A DNA stretch of 64,000 nt from CAMPJU01 sp036675265 (lineage in GTDB: Bacteria > Pseudomonadota > Gammaproteobacteria > Xanthomonadales > Xanthomonadaceae), in assembly GCA_036675265.1 (NCBI GenBank), contig JAKFFJ010000051.1, positions 5,286-69,285 of the forward strand. The letters run 5' to 3'. The notes beneath the pieces are model-generated. The model was given only the letters and a program-made list of their open reading frames with translations. It had not been told where the DNA came from and did no database searches. Made by a program: the position numbers and the translations under genes. The first letter of the stretch is position 1, and each line of letters opens with the position of its first letter. Shown in pieces: positions 48,796-57,951 of this stretch.

Positions 48796-49041
48796 GTGCC
48801 CGAGTTCATCCTTTTCCAGCGCGACGACTGCCACCTCTGCGACCTCGCCCTGGCGGAGCTGGCCAGGGCGCGCGCGCCGGAGTTCGCAAGCGTGTTCATC
48901 GACGGCGACGCCCGCCTGGAAACGCGCTACGGGACGCGCGTCCCCGTCCTGCGCGACACCCGCGACGGCCGGGAGCTCGAATGGCCGTTCGATGCGCGGC
49001 GGCTCGTCGCCTGGCTCGACGCGCCAGCCCTGCCGGGCTAG
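48796..49041 (+). CDS. glutaredoxin-like (DUF836) thiol protein
   Basis: An 81-aa thioredoxin-fold protein. The redox motif CHLC follows LFQRDD at residues 13-16. TRVPVLRDTRDG contains the cis-proline of the glutathione-binding loop. The length and pattern match the DUF836/YruB-like glutaredoxin family common in Xanthomonadales. Translation starts at GTG 48796; no ATG is available upstream. Its stop overlaps the 3' end of the opposing YceI gene by four bases. Confidence 0.85.
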   Translation: MPEFILFQRDDCHLCDLALAELARARAPEFASVFIDGDARLETRYGTRVPVLRDTRDGRELEWPFDARRLVAWLDAPALPG

Positions 49042-49592
49042 TCCGGCTGCAGCACCACGCGGGCGCTGACCGCGATCGCGTCGGGCAGCACCGTGGTGTC
49101 CGCCCAGTCGCCGCCGCCGACGCCGAACCGCGTGCGGGACACCGAAGCGCGCGCCTCCAGGACCGGCCGCTTCCCGGGATGCCACCGGAGCCTCAACGTC
49201 ACCGGGGCGCGTACCCCGCGCAGCTCGAGCATCCCTTCGGCCAGGTACCGGCCGTCGCCGAGCGGGCGGAAACCGGCGGCGGTGTAGCGCGCAACGGGAA
49301 AGCGCGACACGGCCAGGAACGCGGCGTCGCGCAGCATGTCGTCTCGCTCGGCACTGCCGGTATCGGCGCCGGCGAGCGGCACGACGACGTCCAGGCGGGC
49401 GTCGCCGGGGCGAGCCGGGTCGAAGGCGAGCGTCGTGCGGAACCCGGGAAACCGGCCGGAGAAGACTTCGCCGTCGTATTCGCCCGCGAACGCCAGCGTG
49501 GAGCCGGGGGCCTGCGTGTAGTCGGCAGCCAGCACGCCGGGCGACAGCAGCGCTGCAACGACGATGCAGGCCCAGGCGATCGGCCTAGCCAT
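49038..49592 (-). CDS. YceI family periplasmic protein (copy 1)
   Basis: A 184-aa exported lipocalin-like beta-barrel that binds isoprenoid-type lipids in characterised relatives. A signal peptide (AWACIVVAALLSPGVLAAD) precedes YTQAPGSTLAFAGEYDGEVFSGRFPGF. LDVVVPLAGADTG and FRPLGDGRYLAEGMLELRGV are family segments. The ATG at 49592 overlaps the cytochrome b561 stop, with AAGGCG upstream; 49607 is an alternative. It is the last gene of a YceI-b561-YceI operon. Confidence 0.9.
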   Translation of the reverse strand: MARPIAWACIVVAALLSPGVLAADYTQAPGSTLAFAGEYDGEVFSGRFPGFRTTLAFDPARPGDARLDVVVPLAGADTGSAERDDMLRDAAFLAVSRFPVARYTAAGFRPLGDGRYLAEGMLELRGVRAPVTLRLRWHPGKRPVLEARASVSRTRFGVGGGDWADTTVLPDAIAVSARVVLQPD

Positions 49593-50172
49593 CGCGGTCG
49601 CCTTCATCGAGCCAGCCGCGAGGCAGCATCCGCGCCAGCGTCGCGTCGCCGCGGAACAGGTGGTGCCACAGCGCCGCGGCGACATGGGCCAGCACGACGA
49701 CGGCCAGCACCACGAACAGCGTCTCGTGCAGGTCGTGCAGCGTCCCGGCGAGTCCCTCGTCCGGGCCAACCAGCTTCGGCACCGCGAACTGCCCGAACCA
49801 TTCCAGCGGGCGCAGGCCGCTCGCGGAGTCGTACAGCCACCCGGACAGGGGCATGGCCAACACCAGTGCATACAGTACGCCATGGGTGGCGCCGGCTGCG
49901 ATGCGTTGCGCGCGGGGCAGGCCCGGGACAGGCGGAGGCGCCCCTGCGTAGAGCCGCCATCCCAGGCGCACGGCGACCAGGGCCAGCACCAGCAGCCCGG
50001 TCGACTTGTGCAGGTCGTACACCCAGAACCATTTCGGCGAGCGCGGCAAGGCGTCGAGGCTCAGGCCGATGACGGCCATCACGACGACGAGCAGCGCGAT
50101 CGCCCAGTGCAGCGCCTGGCTGACCGGGCCCCAGCGCTCGCGATTGCGCAGCCGGGCACCCGGGCCGGTCAT
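49585..50172 (-). CDS. cytochrome b561
   Basis: A 195-aa four-helix inner-membrane cytochrome carrying two b hemes. RERWGPVSQALHWAIALLVVV gives the first heme-ligand His, and YDLHKSTGLLVLALVAVRLGWRL the second. GATHGVLYALVLAMPLSGW and LHDLHETLFVVLAVVVLAHV supply the others. Such proteins transfer electrons between quinol and periplasmic acceptors or superoxide. Stop and start codons overlap with both flanking YceI genes, so the three are translated as one unit. Confidence 0.94.
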   Translation of the reverse strand: MTGPGARLRNRERWGPVSQALHWAIALLVVVMAVIGLSLDALPRSPKWFWVYDLHKSTGLLVLALVAVRLGWRLYAGAPPPVPGLPRAQRIAAGATHGVLYALVLAMPLSGWLYDSASGLRPLEWFGQFAVPKLVGPDEGLAGTLHDLHETLFVVLAVVVLAHVAAALWHHLFRGDATLARMLPRGWLDEGDRDG

Positions 50173-50813
50173 GGGGACGCGGCCGTCGCGGGCGCCGGCC
50201 CGACGTAGCGCGCCTCGGCCTCGATGCGCAGCTCGACGGTGTCGCCCACGAGGGACGACCAGTCGTCGATGCCGAAGTCGCTGCGTTGCAGGTGCCCGCT
50301 CGCCGAGAAGCCTGCGACGCGGTGGAACGGCGGGATCGGATAGCGTTCGAGCTGGTTGAACTGCACTGCCAGGCACGCGTCCCGCGTCACGCCGTGCATC
50401 GCGAGGTCGCCGCAGATGCGCGCGGCCCAGGGGCCGATCGGTTCGACGCGATTCGACACGAAGCGCGCATCGGGGTGGTCGTCGGCATCCAGGATGCCGA
50501 TGGCCGCCCGGTTCCAGGCATCGTCGCCCAGCTCCAGGCGCCCCAGCGGCACGGTCACGTCCACCCGCGCGGACGACCAGTCGCCCGGGGCGAAGGTGAT
50601 CGTCCCGGTGCTGCCCGAGACCGTGCCGATCGCGCGCGAGAAGCCGGCGTGGTCGATCGCGAATTGCACGCGCGTGTGCACCGGATCAAGCGCGTACTGT
50701 CCCGGCCGGTCGTCCGGACCTGCGTGCACGGATGCCGACGCCAGGATCGCCAGCAGCATTGCCGTCGACGGCACGGCAAGCGACAGGCGGGGACAGTGGT
50801 GGCGCGAGGGCAT
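50169..50813 (-). CDS. YceI family periplasmic protein (copy 2)
   Basis: A 214-aa YceI protein with a signal peptide (AMLLAILASASVHAGPD). The barrel begins YALDPVHTRVQFAIDHAGFSRAIG and includes GTITFAPGDWSSARVDVTVP and HLQRSDFGIDDWSSLVGDTVEL, the classic YceI C-terminal region. It is the first gene of the YceI-b561-YceI operon and overlaps the cytochrome start by four bases. It is closer to the YceI consensus than copy 1. It diverges from the propeller histidine kinase gene. Confidence 0.92.
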   Translation of the reverse strand: MPSRHHCPRLSLAVPSTAMLLAILASASVHAGPDDRPGQYALDPVHTRVQFAIDHAGFSRAIGTVSGSTGTITFAPGDWSSARVDVTVPLGRLELGDDAWNRAAIGILDADDHPDARFVSNRVEPIGPWAARICGDLAMHGVTRDACLAVQFNQLERYPIPPFHRVAGFSASGHLQRSDFGIDDWSSLVGDTVELRIEAEARYVGPAPATAASP

Positions 50814-50874
50814 GGCCCGATGTTCGGCTAAGCTCGCCACCGCGGCAAGGATGCCGCGTGAAGGAAGGGATGCC

Positions 50875-53800
50875 ATGCGCGTCCGCGATGGCCTGCTGCT
50901 GGCCCTGTCCTTGTCGGCCCTGTCGATGGCCTGGCTGACGTCGCACGCGGCGAACGGCGTGCCGCAGCACCCGCGCTTCCGCCTGTCGGGCGTGTCCCAG
51001 GGCATGCCGCACACCACCGTCACCGGCCTGGCGCGTGATCGCGCGGGTTACCTGTGGGTCGCCACCAACGACGGGCTGGCGCGCCACGACGGCGTCGGCT
51101 TCCGGACCTGGCGGCACGATCCGGCCGACCCGGCGTCGCTGCGACGCAACGTGCTCGAAGCGCTGCTGGTCGACGCGCGCGACCGGCTCTGGGTGGCGAG
51201 CGAAGGCGGCGGCCTGGCGATGATGGGTGCCGGCCGCGAGGGTTTCCGCCACTTCACCCGGACGGTCGACCCGCGCATCGGCAGCGACGACGTGTGGTCG
51301 CTGGCCAGCCACGCCGACACGCTGTGGTTCGGGACGTATGCGGGCGGCCTGCACCGGATGGACACCACGCCGGGTGGTGCGTGGACGATCGAGCGCTTCG
51401 TGCATGCCGGCGGCGATCCGCGCAGCCTGCCCGCCGACAACGTGCTCGCGCTCGCCGTCGACGACGCGGGGCGCTTGTGGGTCGGCACCACGGAAGGACT
51501 CGCATGGCACGACGGGACCGGCTTCGTCCCGGTGCCGTTGCCCGGCGGTGACGCGACGCCGATGGTGTATTCGCTGACGGCCGTCGACGGGCGCATCTGG
51601 GTCGGTACCGCGGCGGGTGCGTTCCACGTGGCATGGGTGGACGGCGGCGCGCGTGTCGGCACGCCGCCGTGGTCGGGCCATTTCCGCCATCCGGACGCGA
51701 TGGTGTCGCTGGTGCGGGACCACGACGGCTGGTGGATCGGCAGCCAGCGCCGCCTGTGGCGGATCGGGGACGCCGGCGGAACGCCGGTGCCGCTGCCGCT
51801 GGGACCTGGCATCGGCCGTCCCGTGCGCGCGTTGCTCCTCCAGGACGATGGCGCGCTGTGGGCACCGGTGGCGGGCGTCGGCCTGGCCTACCTGCGGTCG
51901 GACTGGCGCCGCATCGCGCAGCTGGGGCGTGCGCAGGGCCTGGGTGGCGAGCTGTACCAGGGCATCGTGCCCGCGACCGGCGGTGGTTTCTGGATCGTGG
52001 GGCGCCCGGGCCGGCTCGAGCGCATCGATGCCGGCGGCGGCGTCGTGCCGATGGCGGCACGCCTTCGCCACGCCTTGTCCGGGCTGCGGATCCGCGCCGT
52101 CGCCGAGGATGCCGCGGGTGGCCTTTGGCTGGGGGCGGGCCGCACGCTGCTGCACGTGGATCGCGCCGGCGGCGTGCGCCGGTGGACGCCCGACGCGCCA
52201 GCCGATGCGACGCAGCAGGGCGTCATCGACCACCTGCTGGCGTCGCCGGACGGCGGGCACCTGTGGGTCGCGGCGACGGGATCGGGCGTGCAGCAGCGCG
52301 ACCTGGCTTCGGGTCGCGTGCTGCGGGATCTCCCGGCGGCCGGGCACGCGGTCCTCGGCCAGGGCGAGACGGAGGCAATGCGTGCCGCGCCGGATGGGGA
52401 CTTGTGGCTGGCGGGTGATGCCGGGTTGTTGCGCTTCGACGAACGCAGGGCGGCATTCGTTGCCGTCGCCGGGGTCGGACGCGGGCGCATCTACGGGTTC
52501 GATTTCGGCGGCGACGACGTGCTCTGGGTCCACCGGTTCGACGCGCTCGAGCGGTACGCGCGTGCCGGTGGCCGCTGGCGGCTGGCCGCGCGCGCTACCG
52601 CGGCCGATGGCATTCCCGCCGTGGAATCGGGCGGGTTGCGCGTGGATGCCGCCGGTCGCCCGTGGCTGTCGACGCCGCGCGGCCTGTTCCGGTGGGATCC
52701 CGCAGCGCGGCTCGCGCGCCGGTTCGGCGTCCCGGACGGCCTGTCGACGCAGGAGTTCGTCGCGCGGACCCTGGTGCTGGACGATCGCGGCGTGTTGGCG
52801 GCGGCGCTGGCGGATGGCGGCATCGTCCTGCTCGACACGGCCATGGTGGAACCGAAGGCGCGCACGCCACCCTTGCGGCTGGACGCGCTGTCGGTGCGGC
52901 GCGCGGGGGGCTGGCACCCGCTCGAGCCTGCGCACGCGGTGGCCTTGCGGCCCGGCGACCTGGAGTTGCGGGTGCAAGCGCGACTGCTTGCCTTCGACGA
53001 TCCGGCGGCGCGCCGGTACTGGTCGCGCGTCGACGGCGTCGATCCGCACTGGGTGGCGCAGGGCGCCGACGGCACGCGCGTGTTCGCCGGGCTGCCCATC
53101 GGCGAGCACCTGCTGCGGGTGCGCGCGCGCGATGGCAGCGGGGTTCCCGCGCCGGAGCGCCAGTTGCGCCTGCGGGTGCTGCCGCCCTGGTGGCGGACAT
53201 CGTGGGCGCTCGCGGCCTGGGTGCTGTTGCTCCTGTCGGCCGTCGCCTGTGCCGGCCTCGTCTACCGGTCGATCCTTGCGCGCCGGCACGTGCTGCGCAT
53301 GGAGCGCCACGAGCGATCGGTCGCGGAGGCGGCGTCGGAAGCCAAGAGCCGGTTCCTGGCCACGTTCGGCCACGAGGTGCGCACGCCGATGACCGGCGTG
53401 CTCGGGATGAGCGAACTCCTGCTGGGCGATGCGCTCGACCCGCGGCACCGTCGCTGGGCCGAGGCGATCCACGCCGCAGGCCACCACCTCCTGCGGCTGG
53501 TGGACGATGCGCTGGACCTGGCGCGGATCGAGGCCGGCCGGCTGCCGGTCGCCGCGGAACGGTTCGACCTGCATGCCGTCATCGCCGAACTCGAGGCCTT
53601 CCACGCGCCACTGGCTGCGCAACGCGGGCTGGCGTGGTCGGCGACGATCGGCGACGACGTCCCGGTGGGCGTGGTCGGGGACGCGAAGCGGTTGCGGCAG
53701 GTGCTGCTCAACCTGCTCGGCAATGCGGTGAAGTTCACCGCCTCGGGCGCCGTGGCATTGCGGGTCGCCGGACGCAGTGGGGACGTGTCGCTGGTCGTCG

Positions 53801-54021
53801 AGGACACCGGCCCGGGGATGGACGATGCGCAGCAGGCCAGGTTGTTCCGTCGATTCGAGCAGGCCGATGGCGCGCGCACCGCCACGCGGTTCGGCGGCAG
53901 CGGCCTCGGGCTGGCGATCAGCCAGGAACTCGTGGCGGCCATGGGCGGGACGATTGCACTGCAGAGCGCCCCCGGCCGGGGTTCGCGCTTCGAGGTACGC
54001 CTGCCCCTGTGCGCGGCGTGA
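50875..54021 (+). CDS. two-component-propeller sensor histidine kinase
   Basis: A 1048-aa membrane kinase. A signal peptide (LLLALSLSALSMAWLTSHA) precedes a periplasmic propeller with Reg_prop repeats, such as DRAGYLWVATNDGLARHDG and DDAGRLWVGTTEGLAWHDG, and a Y_Y_Y domain near 690-760. One helix at about 778-800 crosses the membrane. The HisKA phosphoacceptor is H833 in FGHEVRTPMTGVLGMSELLL. The ATPase lobe has LLNLLGNAVKFT near 944, EDTGPGMDD near 975 and GGSGLGLAISQELV near 1007. There is no receiver domain, and no response regulator gene is adjacent, so its partner is unlinked. Confidence 0.93.
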   Translation: MRVRDGLLLALSLSALSMAWLTSHAANGVPQHPRFRLSGVSQGMPHTTVTGLARDRAGYLWVATNDGLARHDGVGFRTWRHDPADPASLRRNVLEALLVDARDRLWVASEGGGLAMMGAGREGFRHFTRTVDPRIGSDDVWSLASHADTLWFGTYAGGLHRMDTTPGGAWTIERFVHAGGDPRSLPADNVLALAVDDAGRLWVGTTEGLAWHDGTGFVPVPLPGGDATPMVYSLTAVDGRIWVGTAAGAFHVAWVDGGARVGTPPWSGHFRHPDAMVSLVRDHDGWWIGSQRRLWRIGDAGGTPVPLPLGPGIGRPVRALLLQDDGALWAPVAGVGLAYLRSDWRRIAQLGRAQGLGGELYQGIVPATGGGFWIVGRPGRLERIDAGGGVVPMAARLRHALSGLRIRAVAEDAAGGLWLGAGRTLLHVDRAGGVRRWTPDAPADATQQGVIDHLLASPDGGHLWVAATGSGVQQRDLASGRVLRDLPAAGHAVLGQGETEAMRAAPDGDLWLAGDAGLLRFDERRAAFVAVAGVGRGRIYGFDFGGDDVLWVHRFDALERYARAGGRWRLAARATAADGIPAVESGGLRVDAAGRPWLSTPRGLFRWDPAARLARRFGVPDGLSTQEFVARTLVLDDRGVLAAALADGGIVLLDTAMVEPKARTPPLRLDALSVRRAGGWHPLEPAHAVALRPGDLELRVQARLLAFDDPAARRYWSRVDGVDPHWVAQGADGTRVFAGLPIGEHLLRVRARDGSGVPAPERQLRLRVLPPWWRTSWALAAWVLLLLSAVACAGLVYRSILARRHVLRMERHERSVAEAASEAKSRFLATFGHEVRTPMTGVLGMSELLLGDALDPRHRRWAEAIHAAGHHLLRLVDDALDLARIEAGRLPVAAERFDLHAVIAELEAFHAPLAAQRGLAWSATIGDDVPVGVVGDAKRLRQVLLNLLGNAVKFTASGAVALRVAGRSGDVSLVVEDTGPGMDDAQQARLFRRFEQADGARTATRFGGSGLGLAISQELVAAMGGTIALQSAPGRGSRFEVRLPLCAA

Positions 54022-54030
54022 TGTCCGCTG

Positions 54031-54834
54031 TCAACGCTCGATGCCGCACTTCTCGTGCAGGCCGGCCTGCACGCCGGCATCGCCCGCATGCAACCTGTCC
54101 GCCCGGGCCAGTGCGCGCAACTCGTGCACGACGGCACCGGCGGCGGCGCGACTCTGGAGGATGGCGTAGTTGTCGGTCGACACATGGCCGCCCGCGACAT
54201 TCAACGCGACAACGTCCCCGGGGCGCAGGGTGTCGAGCAGGTAGCACGACTCCACCAGCGCGGCGGCATGTTCGTCGGCGTAGCGGTTGGTGCCGGTGTC
54301 GGGGGATGCCGCGGCAAGCGCGTGCGAGGTTTCGTGGAGCGCCTTGGCGAGCGCGCGGCCGACGACGGCCGACTGGCTGGCAGCCGCCGGCGGCACCGCG
54401 ACGACCAGGTCGACGACCGGCGTTGCGCCGGCATGCGTGCGCTCGATGTCCCGCGCATGCGCATCGTCGACCAGGGTCACGACCACGCGCGCGCCGCGCG
54501 GCCCCGCGAGGCGCTGCAGCCAGTCGAGGGCCTTGTCCAGTTCGCGCGTGAACTTCCATGCCGATCCCGACCAGTCCGCCGCCAGGGCGGCGTCGTGGTG
54601 CAACGCGATCGATACGCTGCCACGCGCTGCCTCGCGAAGCAGCCGCGGCGCGATGTCCACCTCGGCTGGCGGCTTGCCGTGGTTCACGTGGCTGGTGCTG
54701 GTGAGCTGCGTGGTGTCGCCGTCCCTGGTCGCGCGGACCCCCCACCAGTCGTGCTGGTCGTCCATCGAGGCGCAGCCCGGAAGCAGGCAGGCCGCCAGCA
54801 GGCCAACGCAGGCGGCGCGGATCGAAGGGGGCAT
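54031..54834 (-). CDS. lipoprotein with HExxH motif, function unknown
   Basis: A 267-aa protein. The signal (AACVGLLAACLLPGC) ends in a lipobox, so it is predicted to be lipid-anchored. ALHETSHALAAASPDTGTNRYADEHAAALVESCYLL near residue 170 contains HETSH, a zincin-like HExxH followed 14 residues later by Asp-Glu-His. This spacing would suit a metallopeptidase. RGSVSIALHHDAALAAD lies earlier. I recognise no named family. A GTG at 54846 is an alternative start. hemE lies upstream on the same strand, 54 bases away. Confidence 0.65.
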   Translation of the reverse strand: MPPSIRAACVGLLAACLLPGCASMDDQHDWWGVRATRDGDTTQLTSTSHVNHGKPPAEVDIAPRLLREAARGSVSIALHHDAALAADWSGSAWKFTRELDKALDWLQRLAGPRGARVVVTLVDDAHARDIERTHAGATPVVDLVVAVPPAAASQSAVVGRALAKALHETSHALAAASPDTGTNRYADEHAAALVESCYLLDTLRPGDVVALNVAGGHVSTDNYAILQSRAAAGAVVHELRALARADRLHAGDAGVQAGLHEKCGIER

Positions 54835-54888
54835 CCTGACGTGCACCCGGGCAGGATGACCGGGCCGGGTTAAAGCGGCCTTGAACGG

Positions 54889-55971
54889 CTACAGCGTCCG
54901 GACGCGGCTCCCGGCATGCACCGCGTCCACGAGCACCGCGACCCGATCCGGGTCCATGTCGGGCGACATCCCGTGGCCCAGGTTGAACACGTGGCCGTCG
55001 CGGGAGCCACCATTGCCGGCGGCGTAGCCGTCCAGCGCCGCCTGGACCGAGGCACGGATCGCATCGGGCGTGGCGTACAACGTGGCCGGATCCAGGTTGC
55101 CCTGCAGCGCGACGCGACCATCGACGCGGCGGGCGGCGTCCTGGAGCGTCACGGTCCAGTCGACGCCGACGCCTTCGCAACCGCTGTCCGCCAGCGCGTC
55201 CAGGTGGGGCGCATTGCCCTTGCCGAACAGGATCAGCGGCGTGCGGTCGGTGCCATCGCCGCGCGGCAGTTCCGAGGCGATGCGCTGCAGGTAGCGCAGC
55301 GAGAACTCCCGGTACATCGCCGGCGACAGGACGCCGCCCCAGGTATCGAACACCTGGAGGACCTGCGCGCCTGCCGTGCGTTGCGCCGCCAGGTAGGCGA
55401 TGACCGCGTCGGTGACCACGCCGAGCAACCGGTGCATGGCCGCGGGGTCGTTGAGGGCCAGTGCCTTGACCTTGCCCCAGTCCTTGCTGCCACTGCCCTC
55501 GACCATGTAGCAGGCGAGGGTCCAGGGGCTGCCTGAGAACCCGATCAGCGGGACGCTGCCGTCGAGCGCCCTGCGGATCGTGCGGACGGCGTCCATCACG
55601 TAACGCAGTTCGCCCTCCATGTCGGGCACGCCCAGTCGCGCGATGTCGGCGGCGGTGCGGACCGGGCGTTCGAAGCGCGGCCCCTCGCCGTCGGCGAAGT
55701 ACAGGCCCAGGCCCATGGCATCCGGAATGGTCAGGATGTCCGAGAACAGGATCGCGGCGTCCAGCGGGAAGCGGCGCAGTGGCTGCAGCGTGACTTCGCA
55801 GGCCAGCTCGGGATGCTTGGCCAGGCCGAGGAAGCTGCCGGCCTGCGCGCGCGTGGCGCGGTACTCGGGCAGGTAGCGGCCGGCCTGGCGCATCAGCCAG
55901 ACGGGGGTGCGGTCGACGGGTTCGCGGCGCAGTGCACGCAGCAGGCGGTCGTTGCGGAGTTCGGAAGACAA
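54889..55971 (-). CDS. hemE: uroporphyrinogen decarboxylase
   Basis: Heme-pathway enzyme that decarboxylates the four acetate groups of uroporphyrinogen III to give coproporphyrinogen III. The 360-aa length is standard. The N-terminal motif PVWLMRQAGRYLPEYRATRA contains the substrate-binding Arg residues; the catalytic Asp lies in ILFSDILTIPDAMGL. GFSGSPWTLACYMVEG is the second family signature. The frame has no early ATG; it starts at TTG 55971, giving MSSELRNDRLLRAL, which aligns with E. coli HemE. This rare start may lower expression. Confidence 0.96.
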   Translation of the reverse strand: MSSELRNDRLLRALRREPVDRTPVWLMRQAGRYLPEYRATRAQAGSFLGLAKHPELACEVTLQPLRRFPLDAAILFSDILTIPDAMGLGLYFADGEGPRFERPVRTAADIARLGVPDMEGELRYVMDAVRTIRRALDGSVPLIGFSGSPWTLACYMVEGSGSKDWGKVKALALNDPAAMHRLLGVVTDAVIAYLAAQRTAGAQVLQVFDTWGGVLSPAMYREFSLRYLQRIASELPRGDGTDRTPLILFGKGNAPHLDALADSGCEGVGVDWTVTLQDAARRVDGRVALQGNLDPATLYATPDAIRASVQAALDGYAAGNGGSRDGHVFNLGHGMSPDMDPDRVAVLVDAVHAGSRVRTL

Positions 55972-55996
55972 TTGGGTTCTCGCTGGATGGATCGGG

Positions 55997-56251
55997 TCAG
56001 CGCGGCGCGCCGGCGCCCTGGCTGAAGGTGACCTGGAAGCCCTTCTTCAGCTGCAGGTCGCGGGCGTGCTCGAACGCGGCGGTCGCGCTGGCCTGGTCGG
56101 CGAACTGCTCGCGCCGGAGCTGGCTGCGGCCGCCGATCTGGCCGGATTCGCGGACCAGGTTCCAGCCGCCGAGCAGGTCCCGCTCGAGCATCAGCTGCAC
56201 GAAACGGGGCGCCTCGCGGCCCTCGGGGCGTTGTTGCAGGAGCAGGCGCAT
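55997..56251 (-). CDS. WGR-domain small protein
   Basis: An 84-aa protein that is essentially one WGR domain. It includes APRFVQLMLERDLLGGWNLV, the WGR-equivalent SGQIGGRSQLRREQF and FEHARDLQLKKGFQVTF. WGR domains occur in PARP and MolR-like proteins and may bind nucleic acid ends, but the stand-alone short forms are uncharacterised. The ATG at 56251 was chosen because the frame upstream is Arg/Pro/Ala-rich and non-coding in appearance. It lies between aroB and hemE in the same orientation. Confidence 0.85.
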   Translation of the reverse strand: MRLLLQQRPEGREAPRFVQLMLERDLLGGWNLVRESGQIGGRSQLRREQFADQASATAAFEHARDLQLKKGFQVTFSQGAGAPR

Positions 56252-56292
56252 GGGACGCGCATTGTACGGGGCGGGCGCTGCGGCCGAGCGTG

Positions 56293-57399
56293 TTACCGCC
56301 GGAGGACTTCGCGCACCGCGGCCTCGTCCACGCCCGGCACCGGCCGCGCGGCGCCTGCGCCGTCCCACAGCACCAGTCGCAAGCCGGTCGAGGTGGCCTT
56401 CTTGTCCAGGCGCATCCGTGCCAGCAATGCCTGCGGGTCAAGCCCGGCGGGCAGCGCCACCGGCAGTCCGAACCGGCGGAGCAGGCCCTCGAGGCGTGCG
56501 GCGTCGGCCGCCGGCGCATGGCCGAGCAACGTCGACAGCCGCGCGGCCAGCACCATCCCGATGGCCACCGCCTCGCCATGGTTCGGGGCATCGGCGGCAT
56601 ATCCGGATTCGGCCTCGATGGCGTGGGCGAAGGTGTGGCCGAAGTTGAGCAGGATCCGTTCGCCCTGCTCGCGCGGATCGCGCGCGACGATCGCCGCCTT
56701 GTGCGCGCATGCCCGCGCAATGGCTTCGGCCAGCGCGGCGTCGTCCCCTGCGAGCAGCGCCTGGGCGTTCGCCTCCAGCCAGTCGAGGAACGACGCATCG
56801 GCGATCGCGCCGTACTTGGCCGTCTCGGCCAGGCCGGCCCGCAATTCGCGGTCGGGCAGCGTGCGCAACGTGGCCGTGTCGGCGAACACCGCGACGGGCG
56901 GATGGAACGCCCCGACGAGGTTCTTGCCGGCCGGCAGGTCGACGGCGGTCTTGCCGCCAACCGAGGAGTCGACCATGGCCAGCAGCGTCGTGGGCAGCTG
57001 CACCACGTCGATGCCCCGCATCCAGCAGGCGGCAGCGAAGCCCGCGAGATCGCCGACCACCCCGCCACCGAGCGCATAGACCGTTGCGTCGCGGGTGGCA
57101 CCGAGCGTCGCAAGCGCCTCGACGCAGGCTGCGAAGCCCTCGAGCGTCTTGTGCCGCTCGCCCGGTGGCAGCACGAAGCGGGCGACCACGGTGCCGGGTC
57201 GCGCGGCCTGCAGCGCCTGCGCGACCCGGTCGGCGTAAAGCGGCGCCACGTTGCCGTCGCTGGCGAGCAGGACATGGCGTCCGCGCATCGGTGCGGCGAG
57301 CAGGTCGCCGTCGGCCAGCAAGCCGGGCCCGATGTCGATCGCGTAGGGCGCGGCGCCGCCGACTGCGACCCGATGGCGGGGCGCTGCGTCGGCGGTCAC
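56293..57399 (-). CDS. aroB: 3-dehydroquinate synthase
   Basis: Second enzyme of the shikimate pathway; converts DAHP to 3-dehydroquinate using NAD and a divalent metal. The 368-aa protein has LPPGERHKTLEGF, ALGGGVVGDLAGFAAACWMRGI, QLPTTLLAMVDSSVGGKTAVD and LNFGHTFAHAIE, which include the NAD loop and metal ligands (Glu, His, His). A GTG at 57399 overlaps the aroK stop by four bases, giving MTADAAPRHR. The order aroK-aroB is the usual shikimate operon. Confidence 0.96.
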   Translation of the reverse strand: MTADAAPRHRVAVGGAAPYAIDIGPGLLADGDLLAAPMRGRHVLLASDGNVAPLYADRVAQALQAARPGTVVARFVLPPGERHKTLEGFAACVEALATLGATRDATVYALGGGVVGDLAGFAAACWMRGIDVVQLPTTLLAMVDSSVGGKTAVDLPAGKNLVGAFHPPVAVFADTATLRTLPDRELRAGLAETAKYGAIADASFLDWLEANAQALLAGDDAALAEAIARACAHKAAIVARDPREQGERILLNFGHTFAHAIEAESGYAADAPNHGEAVAIGMVLAARLSTLLGHAPAADAARLEGLLRRFGLPVALPAGLDPQALLARMRLDKKATSTGLRLVLWDGAGAARPVPGVDEAAVREVLRR

Positions 57400-57935
57400 G
57401 CGGCCGCCCCGCGGCGCCAGCGGTCGTCCAGCAGGTGGCCCAGGCGGGCGCAGGCTTCGGCGGGTCCCAGGCCGTCGGTGTCGAAGCGCAAGTCGGCCAC
57501 CTCGGCATACAGCGGCGCCCGCTCGCCGTCCAGGCGCCGGAGCACGTCTTCGCGGTCGGCACGGGCGATCAACGGGCGCGTCCGGTCGCGCGCGAGCCGG
57601 TGCAACTGTTCCTCGATCCCGACGTGCAGGTGGACCACGAACCCGCGCGTGCGCAACAGCGCCCGGGTGCCGGCGTCGAGCACCGCGCCGCCGCCGGTCG
57701 CCACCACCAGTCCTTCGCCGGCCAGCAGCGCGGCGAGCGACGCGCGTTCGCGGGCGCGGAAGCCGGCCTCGCCCTCGCAATCGAAGATCGTCGCGACCCT
57801 GGCGCCGGTGTGGGCCTCGACCTCGCGGTCACTGTCGACGAACGCCAGCCCGAAGCGATCGGCCAGCCGCTTGCCGATGGAGGTCTTGCCGGCGCCCATC
57901 GGGCCGACCAGCACGAGGTTCGATGCGGAATCCAT
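57396..57935 (-). CDS. aroK: shikimate kinase
   Basis: Phosphorylates shikimate to shikimate 3-phosphate with ATP. The 179-aa length is typical. Visible motifs are the P-loop GPMGAGKTSIGKRLA, the shikimate-binding FVDSDREVE with EGEAGFRARE, and VVATGGGAVLD (the GGG loop). The C-terminal Arg-rich region near 117-135 (RLARDRTRPLIARADR) is the lid. It is translated with aroB by overlapping stop and start codons. Confidence 0.97.
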   Translation of the reverse strand: MDSASNLVLVGPMGAGKTSIGKRLADRFGLAFVDSDREVEAHTGARVATIFDCEGEAGFRARERASLAALLAGEGLVVATGGGAVLDAGTRALLRTRGFVVHLHVGIEEQLHRLARDRTRPLIARADREDVLRRLDGERAPLYAEVADLRFDTDGLGPAEACARLGHLLDDRWRRGAAA

Positions 57936-57951
57936 GGCGGGATGCTAAGGC

